Position numbers and translations under genes: made by a program. This document shows positions 31,915 through 40,015 of a DNA stretch of 64,000 nucleotides, in pieces (position 1 is the stretch's first letter; each line of letters begins with the position of its first letter). Below the pieces are notes generated by a model. It did no database searches and had not been told where the DNA came from. It saw nothing but the letters and a program-made list of their open reading frames with translations. Source of the DNA: a virus. Where the stretch lies: positions 62,001-126,000 of the IMG/VR virus record IMGVR_UViG_3300047382_000771; one strand, 5' to 3'.

Positions 31915-32575
31915 AATTACAAGCAATGCCTACGCACATATCTTCGCACCCTCCCATGAGATTTTTACAGTCTTCGAACAAATCTTTTTGTTTAATGATT
32001 TTACTTACATATCTTTTACTTAAACAGTATCCACCGCCAGCCCAGTAATGATCTGGGAGTCCACTTAGGGAGTGGTTTGATATGAATATTTCTGGTAGTA
32101 CAAATAGTTTTTTAGATGAAGCCCAGTTCCTGAAGCCTTCAATCGTGCTTCCAATTATGGGTGTGAACCCACCGTAATCTTCAAACATAGTTTCATCGTG
32201 AAAACATTTCTTGAAATTATCGAAAGAAAATAAAGGGCTTGTTTGATTGTGTAGATTGTCTATGATTCTGCAGTCTATTTTAAGCAAGAAGTCAAATTCA
32301 AATATAGTTGAACAACAAGATAGCATTTTGAATGTTTTAATCGATAGGTTATCGTAAGACTCCTCGGTATTTAACCTTAAAACTTTAGTACTTGCGTCAT
32401 AAAGGAAGTCATTTTTATCAAGGGATGGATCTGCATAATAAGAAATTATTGTTATATTATCTTTTGACTCGCAATACTTATACCAATCAGATTTCTTTAT
32501 TTTATCTACTGAGCCAATATCTTTCTCGCAAGAATTTATACATATTAGTATTTCACTTGTGGATAAAATAGACAT
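31907..32575 (-). CDS. GT31-like glycosyltransferase
   Basis: A 222-residue protein with the layout of beta-1,3-galactosyltransferases: FDFLLKIDCRIID where GT31 enzymes have a KxDDD metal motif, YWAGGGYCLSKRYVSKI (matching YxxGxGYxLS) and GGCEDMCVGIAC (matching EDVYVG). Only the first aspartate of the DDD motif is kept, so metal use or activity may differ. The ATG at 32575 is preferred over a GTG 16 codons upstream that lies deep in the preceding gene. Confidence 0.65.
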   Translation of the reverse strand: MSILSTSEILICINSCEKDIGSVDKIKKSDWYKYCESKDNITIISYYADPSLDKNDFLYDASTKVLRLNTEESYDNLSIKTFKMLSCCSTIFEFDFLLKIDCRIIDNLHNQTSPLFSFDNFKKCFHDETMFEDYGGFTPIIGSTIEGFRNWASSKKLFVLPEIFISNHSLSGLPDHYWAGGGYCLSKRYVSKIIKQKDLFEDCKNLMGGCEDMCVGIACNYE

Positions 32576-33305
32576 CACTTCTTTCCTCCTCGTACTCTTT
32601 ATACTTACTACACACAGGGTCACCCATTACAAATTCCTTCTCAGATAAAACTGACCTAAGCAAATATTGGCATATCCACATGTCGGCATTAAACTCTGGC
32701 TCACCCATTTCCTCCCTCACCTCCTTGAATTTAGAATAAAACATGAGCATATCATCATAACTTCCGCCCACTACACCCATATTAATTAAATCCCAATCAT
32801 GGTAGTTTAACATAAACTTAAACCTATCATCCCAACCGAAGTGATCATGAACTTTGATATAAGGGAAGGAATCTAGGGGTATAGAATCCTTACAGCAAAA
32901 ATAAGACATACTAGGCATCTCAGAGATAAGGGTAGATGGATCCCTGACAACCTTCACATCTGAACCATCCGTATGAAAGACCACATCTGGTTTATCTTTT
33001 AGATTTAGCAAAAAATCATTAAAGCAGAAAAACCTCCAGTCATTATTGGAGTAGGTGCCAACATCTACTTTTTCGAAAGAAACTTGATCAGAGCTATATT
33101 CCTGCACGAATTCATCTGATAATTCGTCGTGAAAAACCACACCATTAATATCGCTGGAGTGAATTGAATCATACCAACCTTTAATATAATTAATATCTTG
33201 TTGCATAACCCTACCATCTGGACCCCTACCCACAACTGCGTTATCCGATGGGTCATTAGGGTGAGGCTTTGACGAAAAGTAAGAGGTTAGAATTAAGGTT
33301 TTCAT
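32553..33305 (-). CDS. GT-A-fold glycosyltransferase-like protein
   Basis: A 250-residue protein. VVFHTDGSDVKVVRDPSTL looks like the metal-binding strand of GT-A enzymes, followed by DLINMGVVGGSYDDMLMFYSKF, which matches the N-x-G-(V/I)-x-G motif of nucleotide-diphospho-sugar transferases, and FNADMWICQYLL. The specific family is not recognised. It is the first gene of the leftward glycan cluster, with its start about 120 nt from the predicted leftward transcription start. Confidence 0.6.
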   Translation of the reverse strand: MKTLILTSYFSSKPHPNDPSDNAVVGRGPDGRVMQQDINYIKGWYDSIHSSDINGVVFHDELSDEFVQEYSSDQVSFEKVDVGTYSNNDWRFFCFNDFLLNLKDKPDVVFHTDGSDVKVVRDPSTLISEMPSMSYFCCKDSIPLDSFPYIKVHDHFGWDDRFKFMLNYHDWDLINMGVVGGSYDDMLMFYSKFKEVREEMGEPEFNADMWICQYLLRSVLSEKEFVMGDPVCSKYKEYEEERSDVYFIHK

Positions 33306-33312
33306 TTTTTAC

Positions 33313-33341
33313 TTGACATTTTGCTAAATTATTGTTATAAT
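33313..33341 (+). promoter_or_regulatory. Perfect sigma70 consensus promoter, rightward
   Basis: TTGACA (33313-33318) and TATAAT (33336-33341) are exactly 17 bp apart on the plus strand. Transcription would start near 33348, inside the dyad at 33346-33367, and lead into the sigma-factor gene through a leader of about 118 nt. Confidence 0.8.
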
Positions 33342-33345
33342 AGTT

Positions 33346-33367
33346 TTTCCAAAACTGGTTTTGGAAA
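33346..33367. promoter_or_regulatory. Operator-like dyad at the rightward start site
   Basis: TTTCCAAAAC and its exact inverse GTTTTGGAAA flank two bases. The dyad covers the predicted +1 to +20 region, a classic place for a repressor to block the promoter. As RNA it would form a 10-bp stem only if two loop bases sufficed, so DNA binding is more likely. Confidence 0.6.
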
Positions 33368-33374
33368 TATAAAT

Positions 33375-33414
33375 CGTTAATCTTAGATATATTTCTAACG
33401 TTAACCTTAAATAT
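33375..33414. repeat. Pair of 16-bp direct repeats in the control region
   Basis: CGTTAATCTTAGATAT (33375-33390) and CGTTAACCTTAAATAT (33399-33414) agree at 14 of 16 positions and start 24 bp apart. They lie between the two opposing promoters and look like paired binding sites. Confidence 0.6.
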
Positions 33415-33433
33415 AATGTTGACATAACTATAG

Positions 33434-33461
33434 ATTATATGTTAACATAGTCATTTTTCAA
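33434..33461 (-). promoter_or_regulatory. Leftward promoter candidate for the glycan cluster
   Basis: On the minus strand TTGAAA (33461-33456) and TATAAT (33439-33434) are 16 bp apart. The RNA would start near 33427 and run left over the direct repeats and the dyad into the gene at 33305. A further weaker rightward candidate, TTGACA (33419-33424) with TAACAT (33443-33448) at 18 bp, overlaps it. Confidence 0.5.
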
Positions 33462-33465
33462 ATAT

Positions 33466-34035
33466 ATGGAGCAAAAAGATGATCAAGAGTTGGTATCCAA
33501 CCTTAAAGTTGGAAGGGATGTGAATGAAAGTTTATTTCATTTAGTCGAAAAGCATAGTGGCATATTTATAAATATGGTAAACCAGTACATGAATAAACAG
33601 TGTAGGTCTGAATTCATAAATGACAAGGAATACTATATTTATCAAGCTGCACTAAAATATGATTCAAGTAGGAATACAAAATTTTCAACATACCTAGGGA
33701 GTGAAACGAAGTGGATGTGCCTAAACACATACAACCGCTCGAAGAAAAAACATGAGGTTGATATTGATTATATAGAAAACCTAGGAGACAATTCCCAGCA
33801 ATACCATCAGATAATCAAAAGAGATACCCAGAATAAAATCTTAGAATTAGCTAACAGTAATCCAGACAAAAGAGTTCATAAAATTTTTCAATTAAGATAT
33901 AGTGGAGGCAATAAGAATAAAGTTATGCCATGGAGCGAGGTTTGCTCAAAAATAGGCCTAAGTGTGCAAGGCTGCATTAATGTACACGATCAAGCTTTAA
34001 CAAAAATAAAACAAGAACTGAAAGGCGAAATATAA
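33466..34035 (+). CDS. Phage sigma-70-family factor
   Basis: A 189-residue protein with sigma region 2 (EYYIYQAALKYDSSRNTKFSTYLGSETKWMCLN, split here as AALKYDSSRNTKFSTYL and ETKWMCLN, matching the core-binding and -10-recognition helices) and region 4 at the C-terminus (HKIFQLRY, then a helix-turn-helix in PWSEVCSKIGLSVQGCINVHDQAL). There is no region 1.1. It would redirect host RNA polymerase to phage promoters, and the GTGTAAT motifs upstream of many leftward genes are candidate targets. It is the first rightward gene after a perfect host-type promoter, so it is probably expressed early. Confidence 0.8.
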   Translation: MEQKDDQELVSNLKVGRDVNESLFHLVEKHSGIFINMVNQYMNKQCRSEFINDKEYYIYQAALKYDSSRNTKFSTYLGSETKWMCLNTYNRSKKKHEVDIDYIENLGDNSQQYHQIIKRDTQNKILELANSNPDKRVHKIFQLRYSGGNKNKVMPWSEVCSKIGLSVQGCINVHDQALTKIKQELKGEI

Positions 34036-34037
34036 TT

Positions 34038-34445
34038 ATGATAAATAAATTCATCGGTATAGGGCATTTATGCCAAGACCCTAAGATACAAAACTTAGGA
34101 GATAAGAAGAAAGCATCGTTTAGTGTGGGTATTAATAATACTAAAGATGATGTGCTTTTCTTAAACGTAGAGTGTTGGAATAAGGTTGCAGAGAACTGTA
34201 AAAACTTTCTTTCTAAAGGATCTTGTATCTACTTAGAAGGTAAAGTTAAAACTAGCAAATGGACAGATAAAGAGGGTAACAATAGAACGAATTTCTATAT
34301 TGCTGCCGACATAGTCAGGTTCCTCCCCAACTCTAAAAGAGATACTCCCGCACCCAAGATACATAGTATCGAAAAAAAGGTTGAAAAACCTTTACCCAAA
34401 AGTAATATCCCTGATATAGTAACAGAAGACGAAATGCCTTTTTAA
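34038..34445 (+). CDS. ssb: Single-stranded DNA-binding protein
   Basis: A 135-residue OB-fold protein: KFIGIGHLCQDPKIQNLG, then FLNVECWNKVAENCKNFLSKGSCIYLEGKVKTSKW, and the acidic C-terminal tip TEDEMPF that in bacterial SSBs recruits partner proteins. It coats single strands at the phage fork and during RecA-mediated recombination. It follows the sigma gene by 2 nt. Confidence 0.94.
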   Translation: MINKFIGIGHLCQDPKIQNLGDKKKASFSVGINNTKDDVLFLNVECWNKVAENCKNFLSKGSCIYLEGKVKTSKWTDKEGNNRTNFYIAADIVRFLPNSKRDTPAPKIHSIEKKVEKPLPKSNIPDIVTEDEMPF

Positions 34446-34448
34446 TAT

Positions 34449-35528
34449 ATGAAAAATTTAATATTCTCAGCACCTATCAATTCTTTAAGTTTCGGAAATG
34501 TCTCTTATAATTTCTTAAGAGAATTTTATAAGCTCGGAGTCAATTTAAAGTTCTTCCCCATAGGTAAGGATTTAGATTTTTCTGCGTTTGATAATACTGA
34601 CGAAGATTTCAAGCAGTGGATAGTTGATGCTTACAACTCTAGGCTAAAGAAAGTTTCCAGAGAAATTCCGTTTTTAAAAATGTGGCATTTGAATGGTTCC
34701 GAATCTGGCATAGGGGACAGAAGGCACTTGTACACATTCCACGAAACAGACGAGGCAACCGAAGAAGAAAAATCCATATGCTCGGTTCAAACTAAGACTA
34801 TTTTTTCTAGCAGTTTTTCTAGAGATATTTTTTCGCAAGAATGTGACAACTGTCATTTTGCCCCAATTGGATTCGATGAGGATTTTCACGAAACAAACAA
34901 AAAATATTTAAGTGGTAAAACCCATTTTGGATTAATGGGTAAATGGGAGAAAAGGAAACATACAGCAAAAATAATTTCATTATGGGCAGACAAATATGGA
35001 GACAATAAAGATTACCAATTAACCTGCTGTGTAGGTAATCCATTCCTTCAAGACGATCAATTCAAAGAGGCTATTCAGTCTGCTCTTAAAGGTAAGAAGT
35101 ATAAAAATATCAACTTTTTACCAAGACTAAAGACGAACTCAGAAGTTAATGAATTTCTAAACTCTATCGATATAGACCTAAGTGGACTTAGCGGGGCGGA
35201 AGGCTGGAATCTTCCATCGTTCAATGCGTCTTGTTTAGGTAAGTGGAGTATAGTTTTAAATTCTACAGCTCATAAAGATTGGGCTACGAAAGATAATTGC
35301 ATTTTAGTGGAACCCATAGGTCAAGAGCCTTGCTATGACGAAGTATTTTTCAAGGAAGGCAATGCCTTCAACCAAGGATCCATCAATGCATTCTCTGATG
35401 AATTATTTTATAAAGCTATCGATTCAGCTCTATCCAAAAATGGTACCTATAATAAAAATGGATCATCATTGAAGGAAAAATTTAATTACACTAAAACCGT
35501 TAACACTATTATAGACATTATATCATGA
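34449..35528 (+). CDS. Glycosyltransferase, GT-B fold (GT4-like)
   Basis: A 359-residue protein: an N-terminal Rossmann part (NLIFSAPINSLSFGNVSYNFLREF), a linker with FHETDEATEEEKSICSVQTKTIFSSSFSRDIF, then the sugar-nucleotide half with FGLMGKWEKRKHTAKII (the usual GRWE-RK-type start of GT4 C-domains) and DIDLSGLSGAEGWNLPSFNASCLGKW, matching the E-x7-E region of GT4 enzymes. Donor and acceptor are unknown. It ends in a 4-bp overlap (ATGA) with the next gene. Confidence 0.75.
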   Translation: MKNLIFSAPINSLSFGNVSYNFLREFYKLGVNLKFFPIGKDLDFSAFDNTDEDFKQWIVDAYNSRLKKVSREIPFLKMWHLNGSESGIGDRRHLYTFHETDEATEEEKSICSVQTKTIFSSSFSRDIFSQECDNCHFAPIGFDEDFHETNKKYLSGKTHFGLMGKWEKRKHTAKIISLWADKYGDNKDYQLTCCVGNPFLQDDQFKEAIQSALKGKKYKNINFLPRLKTNSEVNEFLNSIDIDLSGLSGAEGWNLPSFNASCLGKWSIVLNSTAHKDWATKDNCILVEPIGQEPCYDEVFFKEGNAFNQGSINAFSDELFYKAIDSALSKNGTYNKNGSSLKEKFNYTKTVNTIIDIIS

Positions 35529-35731
35529 AACAAATAGGCAATATTAAAATTGAAAATAAAGAAATTCTGCTATGTTGTGGGAGAGGTAGATGCCCCTCCA
35601 TCTCAAGAGATGAATCTTCTAACGAAAAAGAAATGTTCTTACTCAAAGATGACTTCGGGGGTTTCGTAAAACTTGACAGAGAACAACTAAATGCAATCAA
35701 AGAAGCATTTAATAACTTAGATGCTATTTAA
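35525..35731 (+). CDS. Small cysteine-containing protein of unknown function
   Basis: A 68-residue protein with LLCCGRGRCPSISRDE near the middle and DDFGGFVKLDREQLNAIKEAF at the C-terminus. Three cysteines in CCGRGRC could bind a metal. I have no family name for it. Overlaps on both sides show tight translational coupling in the rightward operon. Confidence 0.65.
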   Translation: MKQIGNIKIENKEILLCCGRGRCPSISRDESSNEKEMFLLKDDFGGFVKLDREQLNAIKEAFNNLDAI

Positions 35732-36020
35732 TCTTACAGCTTGTCTGGGGTTAATGTGGGTCCTGAAGTATGGAACCATACTAAACACTCCAAGAAACTT
35801 TCTGTCATCTAAGAGTAAAACCTTAAAGGAACTACTTAGTTGTAGCTTATGCTTAGGTTTTTGGGTTGGTGTTTTGTTTGGCTACCTAGAGTATCATTTA
35901 AATGGAGTAAATCCACTATATGTCTTATACCTAGCTTTTTCCTCTGCCGCAGTATGCTGGTTCTTTGACATCTTGTTCGAGCTGATAACCCTATCTTGCG
36001 ATAAAATAGACCCTAAATAA
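35721..36020 (+). CDS. Small membrane protein (DUF1360-like)
   Basis: A 99-residue protein with two or three hydrophobic segments and a central KELLSCSLCLGFWVGVLFGY, which matches the C-x2-C-x-G-(F/W)-W-x-G pattern of the DUF1360 membrane family. Function unknown. It overlaps the previous gene by 11 bp and the next one by a TAATG junction. Confidence 0.65.
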   Translation: MLFNLTACLGLMWVLKYGTILNTPRNFLSSKSKTLKELLSCSLCLGFWVGVLFGYLEYHLNGVNPLYVLYLAFSSAAVCWFFDILFELITLSCDKIDPK

Positions 36021-36403
36021 TGCCAATGTACATATTCCAGAAACCTGAAACCGAAGAGTATACTGAGGTTTTTTTCTCAATGAATGATGAGAAGAAATAT
36101 ATAGACGACGACGGTGTTGAGTGGAAGAGAGTATGGAGCCTGCCCCAACTTTCGACTGAGGCATCTATAGACCCCTGGGACAATGCTGACTTTGTAAATA
36201 AAACTTCAAACACCAAGGGAACACTTGGGGATATGATGGACAGAAGTCAAGAATTGTCTCAAAAAAGAGCTGAACAGAATGGGGGTGTAGACCCTGTTAA
36301 GGAAAAATACTACGAAAACTATAGTAAGCAAAGAGGTGGAGCTGTTCACCAAGACAAAGAAACCAAAACTTTTGAGAATAAACATATAAAAATAGACCTA
36401 TGA
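36020..36403 (+). CDS. Conserved-looking phage protein of unknown function
   Basis: A 127-residue protein starting MPMYIFQKPETEEYTEVF, followed by DDGVEWKRVWSLPQLSTEASIDPWD and DFVNKTSNTKGTLGDMMDRSQELSQKRAEQNGG. This layout (a FmdB-like opening without the zinc cysteines, then WKRV and a helical DRSxELSxKRAE part) is one I associate with phage hypothetical proteins. The function is unknown. Confidence 0.65.
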   Translation: MPMYIFQKPETEEYTEVFFSMNDEKKYIDDDGVEWKRVWSLPQLSTEASIDPWDNADFVNKTSNTKGTLGDMMDRSQELSQKRAEQNGGVDPVKEKYYENYSKQRGGAVHQDKETKTFENKHIKIDL

Positions 36404-36954
36404 GTATACAAATTTATAAACCAAATAAAAACAATAATGGATTCGCTTTTAATTTCGCATTAGGATTTGAAAGAAAGAATAAAGAACCAGTACTTTATGT
36501 ATCAGCTATCGCCCAGCACAGTTGGGATGCAAAAAAACGATTAGGCTCATTCACCGCCAACAAAGATAATCCAGAAAAAAACATAAACCTAAAGTTTAAT
36601 GAATTCGAATGTGGATCAATTATAGACGCTATTGAGAGAAGGTACGAATATAGTACGTTCCATAAATTTGAAGACAACAAAACCACCATCAAATTTAGTC
36701 CCTGGGATAAAAAAGTTAAATCTAGTAAATTTAATCCCTCAACTAAAAGTTATGATGATTACGAATATATTTCTCCATGCTTCGGTTTATCTATTACGAA
36801 AAACGGCAACAACACTTTTAAGATCCCACTAGAACCTGGGGAAGCTTTCTGCGTTAAAGAGTATATTAAAAATATTATACTTAAAACATACGCGAAAAGA
36901 GATCGTGAAAGGCTCAAGGAATATTCTACCCCCTCGGAGGATTGCCCTATATAA
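36400..36954 (+). CDS. Protein of unknown function, possible nucleic-acid binder
   Basis: A 184-residue protein: FAFNFALGFERKNKEPVLYVSAIAQHSWDAKK, NINLKFNEFECGSIIDAIERR, TTIKFSPWDKK and a second strand-rich half (FGLSITKNGNNTFKIPLEPGEAFCVKEYIKNIIL). Repeated beta strands ending in a long helix recall Whirly-like or PC4-like single-strand-binding folds, but this is an impression and not a family match. It overlaps both neighbours by 1-4 bp. Confidence 0.55.
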   Translation: MSIQIYKPNKNNNGFAFNFALGFERKNKEPVLYVSAIAQHSWDAKKRLGSFTANKDNPEKNINLKFNEFECGSIIDAIERRYEYSTFHKFEDNKTTIKFSPWDKKVKSSKFNPSTKSYDDYEYISPCFGLSITKNGNNTFKIPLEPGEAFCVKEYIKNIILKTYAKRDRERLKEYSTPSEDCPI

Positions 36955-38858
36955 TGAAAAAAAAGAAAATACTTTTCCACAGCAACTTTAGTAGAGCATA
37001 TACTGGCTTCGGGAAAAATGCAAAAAATGTCTTATCCTACTTGTATAAAACTGGTAAGTATGAAATTGTAGAAGCCGCCAATGGTCACATCAAGACATCT
37101 CCCAAGCTTTCTAAAATGCCATGGGAATGTATCGGCACCTTACCAGATGATCCATCTAAAATAGAAATGATCAACAAAGATCCAGCCCTAGCCAGGCAGG
37201 CTGGGTATGGGTCTGAAACTATAGATGAATTAATTAAAGAAATTAAACCTGATATATATATAGGTGCTGAAGATGTATGGGGGTTTAATAATTTCTGGAA
37301 TAAAAAATGGTGGAACAAAATAAATTGTGCTATATGGACCACTATAGATTCTCAGCCAATACTTCCCCTAGCTGTAGACGCTGCACCCAAAATTAAAAAC
37401 TACTTCGTCTGGGCTTCGTTCGCCGAAAGAGAGATGAAGAAGTTAGGTCACGACCATGTCAAAACTTTAAGGGGCGCAATTGATACGGACTTTTATTTTA
37501 AGACCATCAAGTCTTACCGTAAAAATTTAAGACAAAGATTCGATATATCTGATGATACGTTTGTTATAGGTTTTGTTTTCAGGAACCAGTTAAGGAAAAG
37601 TGTCCCGAACTTACTTGAGGGGTATAAATTATTCTGTAAAAAAAACCCTAAAGTAAAAGCAAAGTTATTACTCCATACATCATGGTCTGAGGGTTGGGAT
37701 ATCCTAAGGCTACTAAAAGAAAAAGGTATACATCACTCAAATGTATTAACGACATACTACTGTTCAGCTTGTAAACGTTACCATGTAAAACCTTTCTCTG
37801 GAGAAGAAAATGATTGTCCTTACTGCAAAAGTAAAAAAACTTTCAGTACAACTAATGTTAAAAACGGCGTATCTGAAAATCAGCTTAATGAAGTTTACAA
37901 TTTAATGGATGTCTATTGTCACCCATTCACGAGTGGGGGGCAAGAAATTCCAGTGCAGGAAGCCAAACTCGCAGAGCTTGTAACCCTTGTAACTAATTAT
38001 TCCTGTGGTGAAGACTGTTGTACGGAAGAAAGCGGTGGACTACCTCTTGAATGGTCTGAATACAGGGAGCCAGGAACTCAATTCATTAAAGCTAGTACTA
38101 GCCCAGAAAGCATTTCCAATCAATTGGAAGTTGTCTACAATATGCCCCCAGAAGATAAAGAAGAAATGGGTAAAAGAGCTAGAGATTTTGTTTTAAATAA
38201 TTACTCCATAGATGTTATTGGTCCTAAGATAGAAGAATTTTTAGATAATTTACCAGAAATAGACTGGGATTATGATTTCTCTGAAGAGCAAAGAGACCCA
38301 AACTACGATCCGCCAGAAATTGAGTCAGACGCAGAATGGTTAATTGATATATATAAGAATATATTAAAAGTTTCAGTCGATAAAAATGATGATGGATTAA
38401 AGCATTGGGTTCAACAAATTCAAAAAGGCGGTAAAAGATCAGATGTTTTAAACTACTTCAAGAAGGTTGCTAAGAAAGAAAATAAAGATATAGAAGGGTC
38501 TAACTTTGAGGACTTACTGGACGACGAAGGTGCCGACAATAGGATAGCTGTGGTTTGTGAAAAAAATGCAAGAGATGCAATCATAGTAAATAGTTTCTTA
38601 ATTAACCTCCAGGAACTATATCCAGAAGATAAAATTTATGTAATCACTGACCCTAAATTTTTTCCCTTAATAGAGGATAACACTAACTGCTACAAAACAT
38701 TACCCTACATTAAGGAAATGGATTCCCCTTACTCATTAGAAGGTAGAGCTGATCACCCAGGTTATTTTAAAATTGCATTTTATCCAAGTGCAACTACTGA
38801 TAAATTTCAGTCTTTCACACACAATACAAAAGATAAAAATATTTTCAATATACTATGA
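36954..38858 (+). CDS. Multidomain glycosyltransferase: GT4 with zinc-ribbon insertion, DUF4214-like, GT9 N-half
   Basis: A 634-residue protein. Residues 1-460 form a GT4-like enzyme (FHSNFSRAYTGFGKNAKNV, GFVFRNQLRKSVPNLLEGY, then HPFTSGGQEIPVQEAKL with the donor-binding glutamates). A zinc ribbon is inserted at C270-x2-C273 and C288-x2-C291. Residues about 463-512 resemble DUF4214 (DIYKNILKV, D-GLKHWVQQIQKGGKR). The last 105 residues (RIAVVCEKNARDAIIVNSFL) look like the N-terminal half of a GT9 heptosyltransferase, continued by the next gene. The ATG at 36954 is in a TAATG overlap. It ends with an ATGA overlap. Confidence 0.75.
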   Translation: MKKKKILFHSNFSRAYTGFGKNAKNVLSYLYKTGKYEIVEAANGHIKTSPKLSKMPWECIGTLPDDPSKIEMINKDPALARQAGYGSETIDELIKEIKPDIYIGAEDVWGFNNFWNKKWWNKINCAIWTTIDSQPILPLAVDAAPKIKNYFVWASFAEREMKKLGHDHVKTLRGAIDTDFYFKTIKSYRKNLRQRFDISDDTFVIGFVFRNQLRKSVPNLLEGYKLFCKKNPKVKAKLLLHTSWSEGWDILRLLKEKGIHHSNVLTTYYCSACKRYHVKPFSGEENDCPYCKSKKTFSTTNVKNGVSENQLNEVYNLMDVYCHPFTSGGQEIPVQEAKLAELVTLVTNYSCGEDCCTEESGGLPLEWSEYREPGTQFIKASTSPESISNQLEVVYNMPPEDKEEMGKRARDFVLNNYSIDVIGPKIEEFLDNLPEIDWDYDFSEEQRDPNYDPPEIESDAEWLIDIYKNILKVSVDKNDDGLKHWVQQIQKGGKRSDVLNYFKKVAKKENKDIEGSNFEDLLDDEGADNRIAVVCEKNARDAIIVNSFLINLQELYPEDKIYVITDPKFFPLIEDNTNCYKTLPYIKEMDSPYSLEGRADHPGYFKIAFYPSATTDKFQSFTHNTKDKNIFNIL

Positions 38859-40015
38859 GCCACATTATAGAAGAGTATGCTAAAAGTCTTGGCACTAAGC
38901 CAGGCAAACCTCAAATTGATTTACACTTTTATCCGATTTCTCTTGATAGGTATGTGACTGTTGACACGAGCTCTGTAGACTCATTAAATTATCAACACTT
39001 CGAGTCTGTAATAAATTTAATAAAACAATACGACCCTTCTATAAAATTTGTAGACATAACAGAGAGCAGGGAAAAAGGCTTAGAGTATTTTGATAAATCC
39101 TTATTAGGTAAGTGTTCTTACAGACACATTTCTTATATAATTTCTAAAGCAGAATTACATCTTTGCGTTGATACATTCTCTTCTTACATAGCTTCAGCCT
39201 TTAATGTTCCCACCGTTTGCTTGTACGGACCTATGTATCCAGAAAACAGCAAGCCTATTTGGGACGGTAAATTAGTTTGCTTATTTGAGTGCCCCACTGA
39301 CACAAAGCCAAGCTATAGCGGCAAAGACCCCAACTCAATCATTAACCTAGTAAGTCCAGAAAAAGTTGCTAAAGAGTGCTTGTCTTTAATTGGTGTTGAA
39401 AATGACTTAGATTGTTTCACCACAATTAATATAGGTAAATACTACAAAGATAAAATATTAGAAGTTATACCAGATTTCGTTCCCCACCAAGAATACAAGC
39501 CAGACAGACTAGTTAACCTGCGCTGTGATTATAATTTCGATCAAGAAATAATTTCTAAATGGATGCAGTTTAAGGTAAACTTAATGCTAGATAAAGCCTT
39601 AGATATAGATCTGATTGTTAAATACGCAAATAATATAGCTGGCATTACCCTTTTCTTGGGAGATAAATCCTTAACCAGTAGTTATGTCTCCACACTACAA
39701 ACCTTAAATTTAAACCCGTCACTAATCTGTAAAGATGAGTCTATAATATCAGATATTAGATTAGACTTTTTTGGTTCAGATGTAGAGGAATATAAAGTTA
39801 AGTCTAAAAAAGATCTTGACTTTGTAGATGAAGTATGCGATAATTGCTTCTATGATAGTAATAAAATACTCAAGTCTAAAAACAAAATATACAAGAGTAG
39901 AGCTGCATGGAAAATTGGTCAAACAACAGACAAGCTCACACCAATCATAGATTCCCCCGATTTTTGGGAAGAAATCGAACACTTCAATATCTATAAATAT
40001 GACAGGAAAAACTAA
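38855..40015 (+). CDS. GT9-like C-terminal half plus extra domain
   Basis: A 386-residue protein. Residues 1-180 match the donor-binding half of GT9 (ADP-heptose:LPS heptosyltransferase-like): YRHISYIISKAELHLCVDTFSSYIASAFNVPTVCLYGPMYPEN, where D-(S/T)-x5-(H/A)-A-x4-P-x-(V/I)-x-L-(Y/F)-G is the family signature. Its N-terminal half is encoded at the end of the preceding gene, in another frame. Residues 200-386 form a second domain of unknown type with NLRCDYNFDQEI and several cysteines. Four-base ATGA coupling suggests both chains are made together and may assemble. Confidence 0.65.
   Translation: MSHIIEEYAKSLGTKPGKPQIDLHFYPISLDRYVTVDTSSVDSLNYQHFESVINLIKQYDPSIKFVDITESREKGLEYFDKSLLGKCSYRHISYIISKAELHLCVDTFSSYIASAFNVPTVCLYGPMYPENSKPIWDGKLVCLFECPTDTKPSYSGKDPNSIINLVSPEKVAKECLSLIGVENDLDCFTTINIGKYYKDKILEVIPDFVPHQEYKPDRLVNLRCDYNFDQEIISKWMQFKVNLMLDKALDIDLIVKYANNIAGITLFLGDKSLTSSYVSTLQTLNLNPSLICKDESIISDIRLDFFGSDVEEYKVKSKKDLDFVDEVCDNCFYDSNKILKSKNKIYKSRAAWKIGQTTDKLTPIIDSPDFWEEIEHFNIYKYDRKN

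Noticed and set aside
26187-33305. Glycan cluster as a recently acquired bacterial polysaccharide locus or mobile element
   Set aside because: No transposase, integrase or flanking repeats were seen; base composition and the overlapping gene layout look like the rest of the phage.
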